DNA of 64,000 nucleotides. Origin: Novymonas esmeraldas. Lineage: Eukaryota > Euglenozoa > Kinetoplastea > Trypanosomatida > Trypanosomatidae. The notes under the pieces are model-generated. The model worked only from the letters and a program-made list of their open reading frames with translations. It made no database searches and was not told where the DNA came from. Of the stretch, positions 28,667 through 38,229 are shown piece after piece. Made by a program: the position numbers and the translations under genes. The stretch covers positions 1 through 64,000 of the forward strand of contig JAECZO010000034.1 of assembly GCA_019188245.1 (NCBI GenBank), read 5' to 3'. Each line of letters starts with the position of its first letter. Within the stretch, counting starts at the first letter, position 1.

Positions 28667-30667
28667 TCACGCGAGGAAGCGCTTGAAGGCGGCATTCGTG
28701 TGGCTGCCGTTGCCGTCCGCATGGCGATCGCTGTCCCCCGCGTGGTGGGATGACTGTCGCCGGCGGCGCTGCGCTGGACGCGCCTCGAGCTCATCGTCGA
28801 AGCCCTCGCGCAGCTGCCCACGAATGTCGTTCGCCAGCGCCAGCGCCTCTTGACGGTCGCGCTTCTTCTGCTGCCGTGCGCCTCGCGAGGCGGCCGCCAG
28901 CGCGTCGGTCTCCTCCGCGTCCAGCGCATCCCTGTCGTAGGCGCCGTGGAGTTCGTCGTGCTGCCTTTGTGCGCGGTTGCGCTGGATGATGCGCGACGCG
29001 CGAAGGGTCTGCTTGCTGCGCACCTTATCAGCGCTGTCCTTCTTGTCCCACTTCGCCATCTTGCGCTCGCGCTGCAGCTCCAGCTTCGTCTTCACCTCGC
29101 GCGTCTTGGGGGCCTCCTTGAAGCCTAGCTCCTCGTCCACCTCCTCGTCACGGCCCACTAGAAGGCCGGTTGGCGCCGTCTCACCCAGCGACTTGCCGGC
29201 GCGGCGCAGCTTCTTCTCTCGGATCGCGCGCGCCTTGCGGTTCAGCCGCAGATTCTCATTGTACTCGGCCAGCCGCTTCTCGTTGACGCCTGGGACCTGT
29301 ATGTCCATGGAGATGGTGTCGGGCGGGAGCTTGTCGAGCAGGTTGGTCACGACGCGCTCCTTGCGGTGCCGCTCCGTCTCGTGCGGGTTCGCGTGGTAGA
29401 TGTCGGGGTTCGCCTCCCCAGAGCCCGGGATGAGCAGCGACGTGAAGCCGCGCGAGTGGCCGACGCCGATGACATCCTCGAAGGGGCAGAACTTCACCTG
29501 CTCCGCGATGTTGCCGTAGCCGAGCCCAAACCGCATGTACGGCGCGCTCGGCTTCGCGGCGGTGAACATGTCCTTCCAGATGTGCACGTGTGTGCCACCG
29601 CCGAGGGCGACGAGGCCGCTGCTGGCGATGTCGAGTGTGTGGAAGGCGTAGGTGACAGCGTACTCCTCCAGCGTGCGCAGCGTGCGGCAGTCCCACACCT
29701 TCATCTTGTGGTCTCCGCCGAGGGTGAGGAAGAAGCGCCCGTTCGGGTGGAAGCGGATGTCCTCGATGACGCCGCGGTGGCCCTTGAGGTGCAGGAGCGG
29801 GTCCACCACGGTGGGGGACCAGAACTTCACGACCCCGCGCAGGTCGCACGTGGCCGTCACGCCGTTGCTCGGGTTCACTGCGAGACAGCTCGTCGGGTCG
29901 TGCATGATGGCGGGCGCCTTCGTCCCAACCTCTTGCCCGGTACTGATGTCGAGGTACTGCATCGTGCTGTAGATGGACGAGGTCGCGGCGAGCAGCATGT
30001 GCTTGGGCAGGTAGCCGAGACGGTCCATGTGCGCCATCTTGGACAGCACGTGCATCTCGGTGCCCTCCTTCGTGTACATGTACACGAACTTCTTCTGCGC
30101 TACAGCGGTCATGCTGTGGTCCACGAGGAAGACGGCGTCGCTGATGCGGTCCTTCAGCTGCGTCTCGCCCTCGAGCTGGAAGGACTTCCAGCGGAGGTTG
30201 GCCATGTGGCCGCGCAGTCCGGCCAGGAGCAGGTGCGTGCCGTTCATGGAGAAGTCGATCTTGTAGGGCCCGAGCTTGTCCAGCACGAGGCTGTAGCGCT
30301 TCTGCTGCGTCTGCAGGTCCACACCGGCGGCGATGTCGCGCTGCGCGATGCGGTCGGCCACCTCGCGCTCGTCCAACTCAAGACCGGTGTTGTCCTCCTC
30401 CATCTGATAGTACATGTTCACCTTGGCGAGCTTCTTGGGTGCCTGCCGATCGAGCTGCTCACGCCGCCGCGCCTCGCGGTTGCGCAGCGCCGCCGTGTCC
30501 GTCACCCACCGACCTTGGATGAACTTACGCTCGTGCTGCGCCGTGTCGCGCTTCAGCTCCTCGGCACGCGCATCCATCAGCTCCTGCACCTCCTTGGACG
30601 GCTGCTGCGACGCCCCGCGCTGCGGCGCCGCCGTGGCAGCCGCTGCCGCCGGAGACACGGTCGGCAT
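28667..30667 (-). CDS. UTP7: UTP7 / WDR46 (U3 snoRNP, SSU processome)
   Basis: 666 residues. Nucleolar WD40 protein of the small-subunit processome needed for early 18S rRNA processing. A basic helical N-terminal region (to about 115) is followed by a WD40 propeller (about 125-410) with blades visible as FSMNGTHLLLAGLRG, VVKFWSP, FHPNGRFFLTLGGDHKMKVW and LGGGTHVHIW. The BING4 C-terminal signature follows: GVGHSRGFTSLLIPGSGEAN and then NPHETERHRKERVV. A Lys/Arg-rich tail with ARAIREKKLRR and GFKEAPKTREVK completes the family pattern. Length and domain order match fungal Utp7 and animal WDR46 (550-610) with a slightly longer tail. The ATG at 30667 (MPTVSP) is preferred: it is the first ATG after the likely splice acceptor; codons upstream in frame lack an ATG in the mature leader. 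Confidence 0.95.
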   Translation of the reverse strand: MPTVSPAAAAATAAPQRGASQQPSKEVQELMDARAEELKRDTAQHERKFIQGRWVTDTAALRNREARRREQLDRQAPKKLAKVNMYYQMEEDNTGLELDEREVADRIAQRDIAAGVDLQTQQKRYSLVLDKLGPYKIDFSMNGTHLLLAGLRGHMANLRWKSFQLEGETQLKDRISDAVFLVDHSMTAVAQKKFVYMYTKEGTEMHVLSKMAHMDRLGYLPKHMLLAATSSIYSTMQYLDISTGQEVGTKAPAIMHDPTSCLAVNPSNGVTATCDLRGVVKFWSPTVVDPLLHLKGHRGVIEDIRFHPNGRFFLTLGGDHKMKVWDCRTLRTLEEYAVTYAFHTLDIASSGLVALGGGTHVHIWKDMFTAAKPSAPYMRFGLGYGNIAEQVKFCPFEDVIGVGHSRGFTSLLIPGSGEANPDIYHANPHETERHRKERVVTNLLDKLPPDTISMDIQVPGVNEKRLAEYNENLRLNRKARAIREKKLRRAGKSLGETAPTGLLVGRDEEVDEELGFKEAPKTREVKTKLELQRERKMAKWDKKDSADKVRSKQTLRASRIIQRNRAQRQHDELHGAYDRDALDAEETDALAAASRGARQQKKRDRQEALALANDIRGQLREGFDDELEARPAQRRRRQSSHHAGDSDRHADGNGSHTNAAFKRFLA

Positions 30668-30724
30668 GAACTGTATTCTGTTTTGTTTTCCTCTGACGTG
30701 CTCTCGTCGTGTCGCGGTGGTGGT

Positions 30725-30897
30725 TCTGCGCAAGAGAGTCGAGTGTGCATGTGTGCATGCGTGTGAGGTAGGGTGAGTGGGTTCGAGTCATGAGCCATGG
30801 CACAGCGGAGCCGCGATGATGGTGGCACATCCGATCACATTGACAGCAATCAAAAAAAAAAAAAAAAAACGGAGAGAGAAGAGGAGGAAAGCCACGA
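30725..30897 (-). promoter_or_regulatory. Candidate trans-splice acceptor for UTP7 with long AG-free zone
   Basis: The minus strand has a strong pyrimidine tract (complement of about 30851-30897, including T18) and then about 123 nt with no AG until AG at 30727-30726. Several ATGs lie in the AG-free zone and would be removed. The mature leader would be 58 nt. Confidence 0.5.
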
Positions 30898-32304
30898 CGA
30901 ATGCGTTTCAATAGAGCCAGCCAGCATGTGCATCACGTGGTGAGGGGGAGGAGGCGTAACAGAGCCCCATCAGTGTGACTGTGCGCCGACGCCGTCGCCC
31001 AGGGCTGTGGGAGAGGGGGGAGAGGAGAGAGAGAGGTGCCGAGTCACCCAACAATGCTGAACGAGCACAGCAACATTGTACGGAGTTGGACTCGATAGCC
31101 AAGCGACTGCCCTGCGTCCGCTGCCCCTCTTTTTCATCTCTCCTCTCCCTCTCTCTCCGCACCTGCTCCCCACACCCACACCACGACATCCACTCGGATG
31201 CCGGTGAGGCGGTGGTGCGGTACGGCGATCCTCTTGAGATCCTCGCATGCAGCGCAGGTGGACACATGCATCTCTTGGTGTGTGTGTTTGTTTGTTTGTT
31301 TGTTTGCTGTTTGCAATCCGCTTCTTTTTTTTTTCCTTAGTATTCCTACGTCAAAGTCTCACGACACACCCAGACACACACAACATCGTTGAAGAGGTGG
31401 CACATAACACATAACACACACACACACTAACATGCGCGCGTGCACACATGCACGCGCGAACAGAGAAAGACACAAACACGCACAACGCGCCACCCAAGGT
31501 AGAAGAACAACTATCACTACAGAACAGGATCATCACAGACCCATCCCACCACTCACCTTCTCCAAACCACATGTAGCGCGTGCACCTCTCCAGCACAAAC
31601 CGACATTGTGTACAGTGTCGTGTGTGTGTGTGTGTCCTGCCACACCTCCCCCACCCAACTCTCCTCTCATACTCTTCCTCTCTCATACTCTTCCTCTTTG
31701 GGAATCAGTCTCGCGACGAGCGTGGTGCGACACACACGCACACACTGGACGAAGCGAATCGAAGAGAGAGAGAGGAGGAGAGAGAAGGAGAGGGAGAGCA
31801 AGGTGGAAGAAAAAATGTGGAGAGGTGTGTACGTGTGTGTGTTTGTGTCGGGAGAGGAAGGACTGAGAAGGTTGGAGGCGCGCGCTGCACGGCGACTTGA
31901 CCAGACGGTGTTATCACAACCCACATCACTGTCTGACGTGGAGGTGCGACAAGAGACGCCGCTGAGGAGAAGACGTACACGAGGAAGAGGAGGAGGAGGA
32001 GGAAGAAGAAGAGTTGAGGGGGAGGAGAGAGAGTCTGCGCTGTGCACCGCGACGAGTGAGAGACGACGACAGAGAGAGAGAGAGAGAAGGAAGAAAGGAG
32101 AGGTCGATCGTGACGAGACACAAAAGGTGTAGAGTGAAACAGACAACAGAAAGAGAAAAAAAAAAGAGAAAAAAACAATACTGAAAGTAAAAGTAAAAAA
32201 ACGAGATCATCGGCCCTTTGGTATAGTGACTGTCGTTTAGGTGTCCCTCCACTTCATGATGCACAAACATACACACACACGCACACACGACAGCGTAGAT
32301 GTGT

Positions 32305-32376
32305 GTGTGTCTGTGTGTGTGTGCAGGTGTGTCTGTGTGTGCAGGTGTGTCTGTGTGTGCAGGTGTGTCTGTGTGT
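32305..32376 (+). repeat. 18-bp tandem repeat, about four copies
   Basis: The unit GCAGGTGTGTCTGTGTGT recurs at 32323, 32341 and 32359, with a partly matching copy before it. It is a GT microsatellite that has acquired GCAG and TC marks and then expanded as an 18-mer. Confidence 0.85.
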
Positions 32377-32555
32377 GCTCGCTATCGCTCCGTTTCTTTC
32401 GTTTTCTGCTCGACTCCATTGCACAGTCGTGAGGTGGATACAAGAAACAGAGGCAGACAGACAGACAGAGGTGTCTGCTGAACACCGACGAAGGAGGAGG
32501 CGAGGAGAGCAGACGACGCTCGCCTGTCGTCCATCTTGAGCTGTAAATCACAGGT

Positions 32556-32589
<34 letters not shown>

Positions 32590-33334
32590 ACATACACGTG
32601 TGTACACACAAGCGCAGTCTGACACATGCAAGCGCACTAACAGATTCAGGCCCACAGAGGCGAGCCCTTTTCTTTTCTTTTTTGTTGTTGTTGTTGTTTG
32701 GAAGACTCCAATGCGACGGCAACACTAACTACGCTATGGACCCTCAGAGATGACGAACAATGCAATGAATACAACTCAGATGCACAAACACGCACACACA
32801 CACACAAACTGCACATCGACACACCGCCACGTGACTGCGTAGACAACAATAAATGACCAAGAATCGTTTCTTCCCGCTCAGGAGACAACAACGCAAAAAA
32901 AAAAAAAAAAAGCCCGCACACACACACAAATACACAGATACACACAGATACACACACACACGCAGGATCGCTCGTCGCCGGCATCGCGGCTGTTTCAATG
33001 CCCTACAAAAGAGCGAGAGAGATAGAGAGAGAGAGCGAGAGCGCGGCGATGAAGACGAGAGACGGGAGGGGGGGAGGATGGCGAAGAAGAAAGCGGTCGC
33101 CTCACAGACAGGGAAGAAGAAGAAGAAGAACTAGTAGACATCTGTTGGCAGTTAGACACAAGCCAAAAGAGAGAGAGCGAGAGAGAGAGTGACACGGCAG
33201 GAGAAGCGCACCACGACGTACTCGCTGGGTGACCATCACGCCTATGCGAGACACGGAGCAGTACAAACACACACACACACACACACACACACGCTCACCT
33301 CACGTGCACAATCACGCCGAGGGAGACCTGCACA

Positions 33335-34216
33335 CTACCAGGTTCGCCGTGCAGTAGCGCGACGTCGCTCCTTCTCCTCCGCTCTCTGCAGCTCCACGAG
33401 TTGCTGCCACAGCGCATCGTGCAGCGTGCGCGTCTCAGTGAGCAGCTCGCGCAGGTGACAGAGCGCCCCCTCGCGCGTGGGTACAGGGCTCGCAGAGAAG
33501 GACACATCTCCTCGGCTGCCTCGTCGACTGTGTATTGTGGAGTCTGAACACGGCAATGCCGTCGGCACAACGGCGGCGCAGGCCGACAGGTGCTGCAGCT
33601 CCGGAGAGACGCACCTGTCGTGAGGTGCGTCCGGCGAGCTCGCTGGAGGATGTGCATGCGGAGCTGTACGCCGGAGGAGACACGTCAGTGCAGGCACCGT
33701 CGCGCTCATCGGATGACAATGGTCGAGTGGCGCCGCAGCAGCGGCCGACTGTGCCGCCTCGGACTCCTGTGCCCTCGCCGAGCGGCGGCGTCGACGATGA
33801 TGCGCACGGCGCTGCTGCACATCCTGCGCAAGAACCAGATCGAAGACATCCATGGACGCGGGCTGGCCGACAGCCTCTGTGACCTCGATAGACACCGCCG
33901 GCACCGTCATCACTGGACACCGGACCGCCCCCGGCGCCACGGAGAGCGGGAGCGGCGGTGGTGCGTGTACACTGGTGGAGGAGATGCAGAGCAGTGGCGG
34001 GGCACTCACGCTAGCGGCGAGGGATGACGGCCATGTGTGGCTGCGGGAGTCGCACGGCAGACTCTCCTGTGTGAGGGACGAGCGTGTGATGCCGGCGGTG
34101 TCGTCTGTCCACTCCCGCACACAATCGCTGAGGCTTGTGCACGACACCGACGATAGCATCAGCGGCTTCACCACCGACGTGGTGTGGTGCGCGTGCTCGT
34201 GGCGCTGCACGGACAT
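33335..34216 (-). CDS. Small hypothetical protein with C-terminal coiled coil
   Basis: 293 residues, unrecognised. The body is Ser/Ala/Pro/His-rich and probably disordered, with one basic cluster (HHRRRRRSARAQESE). The last 40 residues, ALCHLRELLTETRTLHDALW and then QQLVELQRAEEKERRRATARRTW, form a clear amphipathic helix or coiled coil, the only ordered part visible. Start choice: ATG 34216 lies one base after a perfect acceptor-like AG (34219-34218) preceded by about 50 nt of AG-free pyrimidine-rich sequence, so the mature leader would be almost only the spliced leader. The open frame extends upstream but only through repeat translation. The evidence for coding is moderate: GC-rich third positions and the helical C-terminus. 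It could be a fast-evolving lineage-specific gene. It stands alone, with 2.7 kb and 4 kb gene-free flanks. Confidence 0.55.
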   Translation of the reverse strand: MSVQRHEHAHHTTSVVKPLMLSSVSCTSLSDCVREWTDDTAGITRSSLTQESLPCDSRSHTWPSSLAASVSAPPLLCISSTSVHAPPPLPLSVAPGAVRCPVMTVPAVSIEVTEAVGQPASMDVFDLVLAQDVQQRRAHHRRRRRSARAQESEAAQSAAAAAPLDHCHPMSATVPALTCLLRRTAPHAHPPASSPDAPHDRCVSPELQHLSACAAVVPTALPCSDSTIHSRRGSRGDVSFSASPVPTREGALCHLRELLTETRTLHDALWQQLVELQRAEEKERRRATARRTW

Positions 34217-34275
34217 TCTGAGAAGCGGCGAGAAGCACGAGCAGCAACGACACGAACAGAAGTGAAGAAGGCGCA
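34217..34275 (-). promoter_or_regulatory. Candidate trans-splice acceptor adjoining the ATG of the small hypothetical gene
   Basis: The complement of about 34220-34275 is pyrimidine-rich and free of AG until CAG at 34220-34218. Only one base would separate the splice site from the ATG at 34216. Confidence 0.4.
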
Positions 34276-34853
34276 CACGCGTCGGGATCCGTTCTCGAAG
34301 CGCTGTCGTCACGTCACAGGAACGAAATGGAAAACAGAAAAAAAAAAAAAGAGTGACAATCTCTTGATGCCAGACAGCCACACACACACGCACACACGCA
34401 CACACAACTTCACACCTCCGCGGCGCCGAGGAACAAGGGAGAACGGGGGTGGTGGGGTGGTTGTGAGTGTGTGTCTGTGTATCTGTCTTTTTTTTTTTTT
34501 TGTGTGTGTGTGTGTGTGTGACGGAAGAGAGAGAGACACACACACAGCGAGCGACCGCAAAGCTGCTTCACTCAGTCACTTTCAGTAGAGAAACAGAGTC
34601 CGAGGCGAAGGCGTCGGTGAAGGCGGGGGATGAAGAGGGGAGAAGAAGAAGAAATGGAGTACCAGGAGTGTATGGTGGTAGGCAGAGAGAGAGGGAGGGA
34701 GAGAAGAACGGCGTGAGTTGAGTTCCAGCACGTGTATGGCAGGAACAGTGCTGAAGCGCGATGACACACGCGGACACGCAAACAGCACAGACACAAACAC
34801 ACACAATCACACGCGGGTAGAAACAACACAAGAAGCAGAAGACGAGGAAACAG

Positions 34854-34896
<43 letters not shown>
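34854..34896. repeat. A43 homopolymer
   Basis: Forty-three consecutive A on the plus strand (U43 in minus-strand transcripts). It is the longest homopolymer I see in the window and could partly reflect read or assembly error. Confidence 0.85.
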
Positions 34897-34900
<4 letters not shown>

Positions 34901-35158
34901 AGACGCGAGAGTTCAGAGAAACGACGTTCAAAGAGAAAAAAAAAAAAAACACTCGAAAGCACCCGCAGCGAGACAGAGAGACAGACAGAGAGAGACAGAG
35001 AGACAGAGAGGCAGAGAGAGAGAGAGATACGCCGATGGATGCACACGGAACAGGGGATGAAGCACGAGCAAATGCCAAAAAAAAAAAAAAAAAGAAATGG
35101 TCAAGCAAAGAAAGCGCGAGAGAGTGGCGGATACACAGCGAAACGTGGAGGAGAGAGA

Positions 35159-35189
35159 GGGAGAAGGGGGAGAAGGGGGAGAAGGGGGG
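35159..35189 (+). repeat. Quadruplex-prone G array
   Basis: GGG, AGAA, G5, AGAA, G5, AGAA, G6: four G-tracts with identical 4-nt loops on the plus strand, which is the template strand for the minus-strand gene cluster. Confidence 0.8.
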
Positions 35190-35377
35190 TGGTGACGGCA
35201 CCAGATGAAGAGGCGGCGAAGAAGAAGAAGAAGAAGAGGAGCTGTCAAAAGCACTCCAAGTTCAACGAGGACAGGGGACACAGGGTAACGACACAGAGAG
35301 AGAGAGGGAGGGGGGAAGAGGGAAGAGGGAGGAGGGGGGCAGAAGCACGCGTACAGACGCTGTACGATACGTCGCAG

Positions 35378-35378
<1 letters not shown>

Positions 35379-35417
<39 letters not shown>
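35379..35417. repeat. (CA)n microsatellite, n about 19
   Basis: Uninterrupted CA dinucleotides; one of the longest of dozens of GT/CA arrays in the window. Confidence 0.9.
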
Positions 35418-35420
<3 letters not shown>

Positions 35421-37833
35421 CACTGCAAGAAACGGGGGGTGAGGGAACAACAACAAAAAAAAAAAGAGAAAGACGAGAGAGTAAAGGAACTCCAACGAAG
35501 AGAGAGAGACAGAGACAGAGAGGTAGAGAGATTGTCAAAGTGGCTCTCTCTCTCTCAGCTCGTGATGTTCCCTCGTGCGAACGTCGTGCCTCAGTCGGCG
35601 AGCGACGTGCGGTCGGGAGCAGCGGAACGAGTGAGCGGCGGGAACAGAGGATGAAGCGTCGCCGCAGCAGACACAAAAAAAAAAGAGAGAGAGTGAGAGA
35701 GAGGAACAGTGCAAATTGGAAATCAAAAAAAAAAGTGAAATAGAGACCAGAGGACCGACGTGATGCTCAAGGAGGTGTAGGAGGCGTGGGGGGAGAGCTT
35801 CACAGAGGAACGCCGAGACAAGCAATAGAAGCGTGGGAGCACGTGCAAAGTTGTGTGAAGGAGGACGAGAGAGCAAGGGGAGCTGCCGCAGCTCTCAAAG
35901 CGCTCTGGAGACCAACACAAACAACACAAACAAAACAAAAGAGAGATAGGCAGAGACAGAGACAGAAAGGGGTGGGGGCGCACCAAGCAGACTAGCACGT
36001 GATTGCTGATAAGAGAGGAGAAGACACAGACACAGACACAGAGAGAGAGACGCGCACACAGACGTACAAGCACGCCTACAGACCTGTTCAAAGCAACGGC
36101 TCTCTCGGTAAAGACACAAAGAAAAAAAAAAAGAAGCAGAGACAGATATCGAGTGGGTAGAGGCGAATGTTGAAGGGGATGGAGGGAAGAGAGAAAGAGA
36201 GAGAGAGAGACAAGAGGTGCACACGGACAAATGAACTCTATCCCTCCCTCTCTTTGTGTACACGCACACGCACACACAAACAAACAAACAAACAAAGAAG
36301 AGCAAATAAAAAAAAAAGGGGGAATGTGATGCACACCTCTGGAGAGAGTGGATGTCCTCCTCCTCCTCTGAGTTCTTCCTTCTTCTCTCTTCGGTACAAG
36401 TGCTGCTCTGTGCTTTGTGAAGCTCGGAGCAGTTTTTTTTTTTTTTTTTTCTTCTCTTCTCGTGGTATACGTCGTGTATGCGCTCGTTACTTGTTGCTCT
36501 TCTTCTCTTAAAATGTGTGGTGGTGCAGACGCACAGTGGGAAGGTACACACGTCTGCGTGCAGCCTTGTCGCTGTCCGCGCCTGCAGTACAATACTCACC
36601 TGGTCGGGAGAGAAGAAGAAGAAAAAAAAAAGAGAATCGAGTGAAAGCGATGTGTGGGTGGATGGGGGAGGGGAGGGACGCTGCGTGCGCGTCCGTGAGA
36701 AGCACAGATCAGCTCCGCTGAAACACTACAGAAAAAAAAAACGAGATGAAAAAAAAAAAAACGAACAGAAGCGCGTGCTGGACTCAACGAGAGACGAGGA
36801 AGCAGAGACACGTGTGATGGTGAGAGAAAGAGAGAGAGGAAGACGCGAGGGGTGGGGGAGAGGGAACGCGCGGATGCACAGCACGCGACCGCCGCGTGGG
36901 ATGCGACTGCGTGTCACGGTGCCGCTCCTCTGCGCACAGGGACACAATGAGCGTTGGCGCGCCTTTTGCTAGAGAGCCGGCTTGCGTGCGTGTATGTGTC
37001 TGTGTCTGTGTGTGTTTGGTCACTCGTTACGCGCAGCAGTACGACATGCTTCGTCCGCCCAGGACGCACGCGCCAACACACCTCCCCTCTCGCGCCTCTG
37101 CACAGCCGGTGTCTCGCTCCGCCGGACACGTGGCGGAAGGCTCACGGAGGGGGGGAGGGGGTGGGGGTGGAGGAAGGGAGCAGAGCGAGGGAGCTCACTG
37201 CCGATTGCCAAAACGAGGAGAGGCGGCAGCGGAAGCTCCACTGGAAACAAACAAACAAAAAAAAGAGGAGGAGGCAGCGCCACGATGACCCAAGAGGGAT
37301 GAAGTGTGTGTCTGTGTGTGTGTGTGTGTCCGTGCGTGTATCGCGAGTGTGTGTCGCCTCTGCCGTCCTGTCACCGACTGGAGGCGGAAGAGGAGCAGGA
37401 GAATTGTGTTCTCTGTGAATGTGTGTGTGTGCCTTCTGCGTTGAAGAATGTGTTAAACCAAAGAGAAGGAAAATAAACAAAAAAAAAAGAAAAGAAGAAG
37501 CGGCCTCGACCGCGTCTCACTCTCTCTCTTGCGCTCTTTGTCTAGTTGCAGCTCTGCGTGTGCGCACACGTGTAGATACACACCCTCCGCGATCTGCTAG
37601 AGGAGACACAGAGACAGAGAGAGGATGGAGGAAGAGAGAGAGCGTGTGAGAAGGAGAGGCGGCGACGATCGACGAGGAGGAACGGGGGGGAGGAAGGGGA
37701 GAGGGGGAGACACTGCTACGTGGTCACACGCGATTCAGTGTGGAAGCAAGAGAAGCACTTTTTTGTTTTTTGTGTGTGTGTGTATGTGTGGATAAGTGCG
37801 TGTGTTTTACTCCTGTGCGCGAATACACATGTT

Positions 37834-37864
<31 letters not shown>

Positions 37865-38229
37865 GAGGAGACAACGCCGATTGGATGCGAGATGAGGGAA
37901 GAGAAGTGGAGGGGGAGGGGGAGAGGGGTAAGGAAGAACACCTTTCATCCGTCGTGCACGTTGCCGTCGCTCCTCCACCAGCTAGACTGAGAAAGGAGGG
38001 GGGGGGGCAAGGGCGGCGGCGACTGTACTGGCAGCCACCCTCTGAGCGTACACACATTCACACACATGGGCGGACACGAGCCGCACCCACCTTGGAAATG
38101 TTGAACATGAGCGAGCGAGCAACAGAGAGAGAGAGAGAGAGATGGAAGGAGTGTGGAAGAGAAGCACAAGCGTCTAGACGCACACACACGCGCAGGAAAG
38201 GGAAAGGGTGGGGGGGAGGGATGTCGCGT

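Larger units (their letters stand above)
30668..33334. other. Intergenic region upstream of UTP7
   Basis: About 2.7 kb with no supported gene. Includes an A-run at about 30852-30869, GA-rich tracts (31020-31030, 31765-31805, 32060-32090), (TTTG)n near 31287-31306, an 18-bp tandem repeat at about 32305-32376, (CA)n at 32557-32587 and 33264-33292 and an A-run near 32895-32911. A GGTTCGAGTC string near 30779 resembles a tRNA T-loop but has no paired arms. Confidence 0.5.
34217..38229. other. Largest gene-free region (4 kb), extremely low complexity
   Basis: I see no gene on either strand. Contents: A43 homopolymer (34854-34896), further A-runs near 34340, 34936, 35076 and 37478, a T-run near 34487-34501, GA/GACA-rich purine stretches over 34950-35540 and 35930-36060, a quadruplex-prone G array (35159-35189), (CA)19 at 35379-35417, a T-run at about 36431-36450 and (GT)n near 37840-37863. 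Frames over this region read as Lys/Glu/Arg or Phe/Leu/Ser repeats. Confidence 0.55.

Noticed and set aside
30760-30800. GGTTCGAGTC, similar to a tRNA T-loop
   Set aside because: The flanking bases do not pair as a T-stem, and no A box, anticodon arm or acceptor stem fits around it on this strand.
32305-33292. Regularly spaced repeats as a CRISPR-like array
   Set aside because: The 18-bp units are directly adjacent GT-microsatellite derivatives without unique spacers, and the genome is eukaryotic.
34572-35201. 209-codon minus-strand frame with poly-Phe
   Set aside because: Produced by the A43 and other A-runs read on the minus strand; no real protein features.
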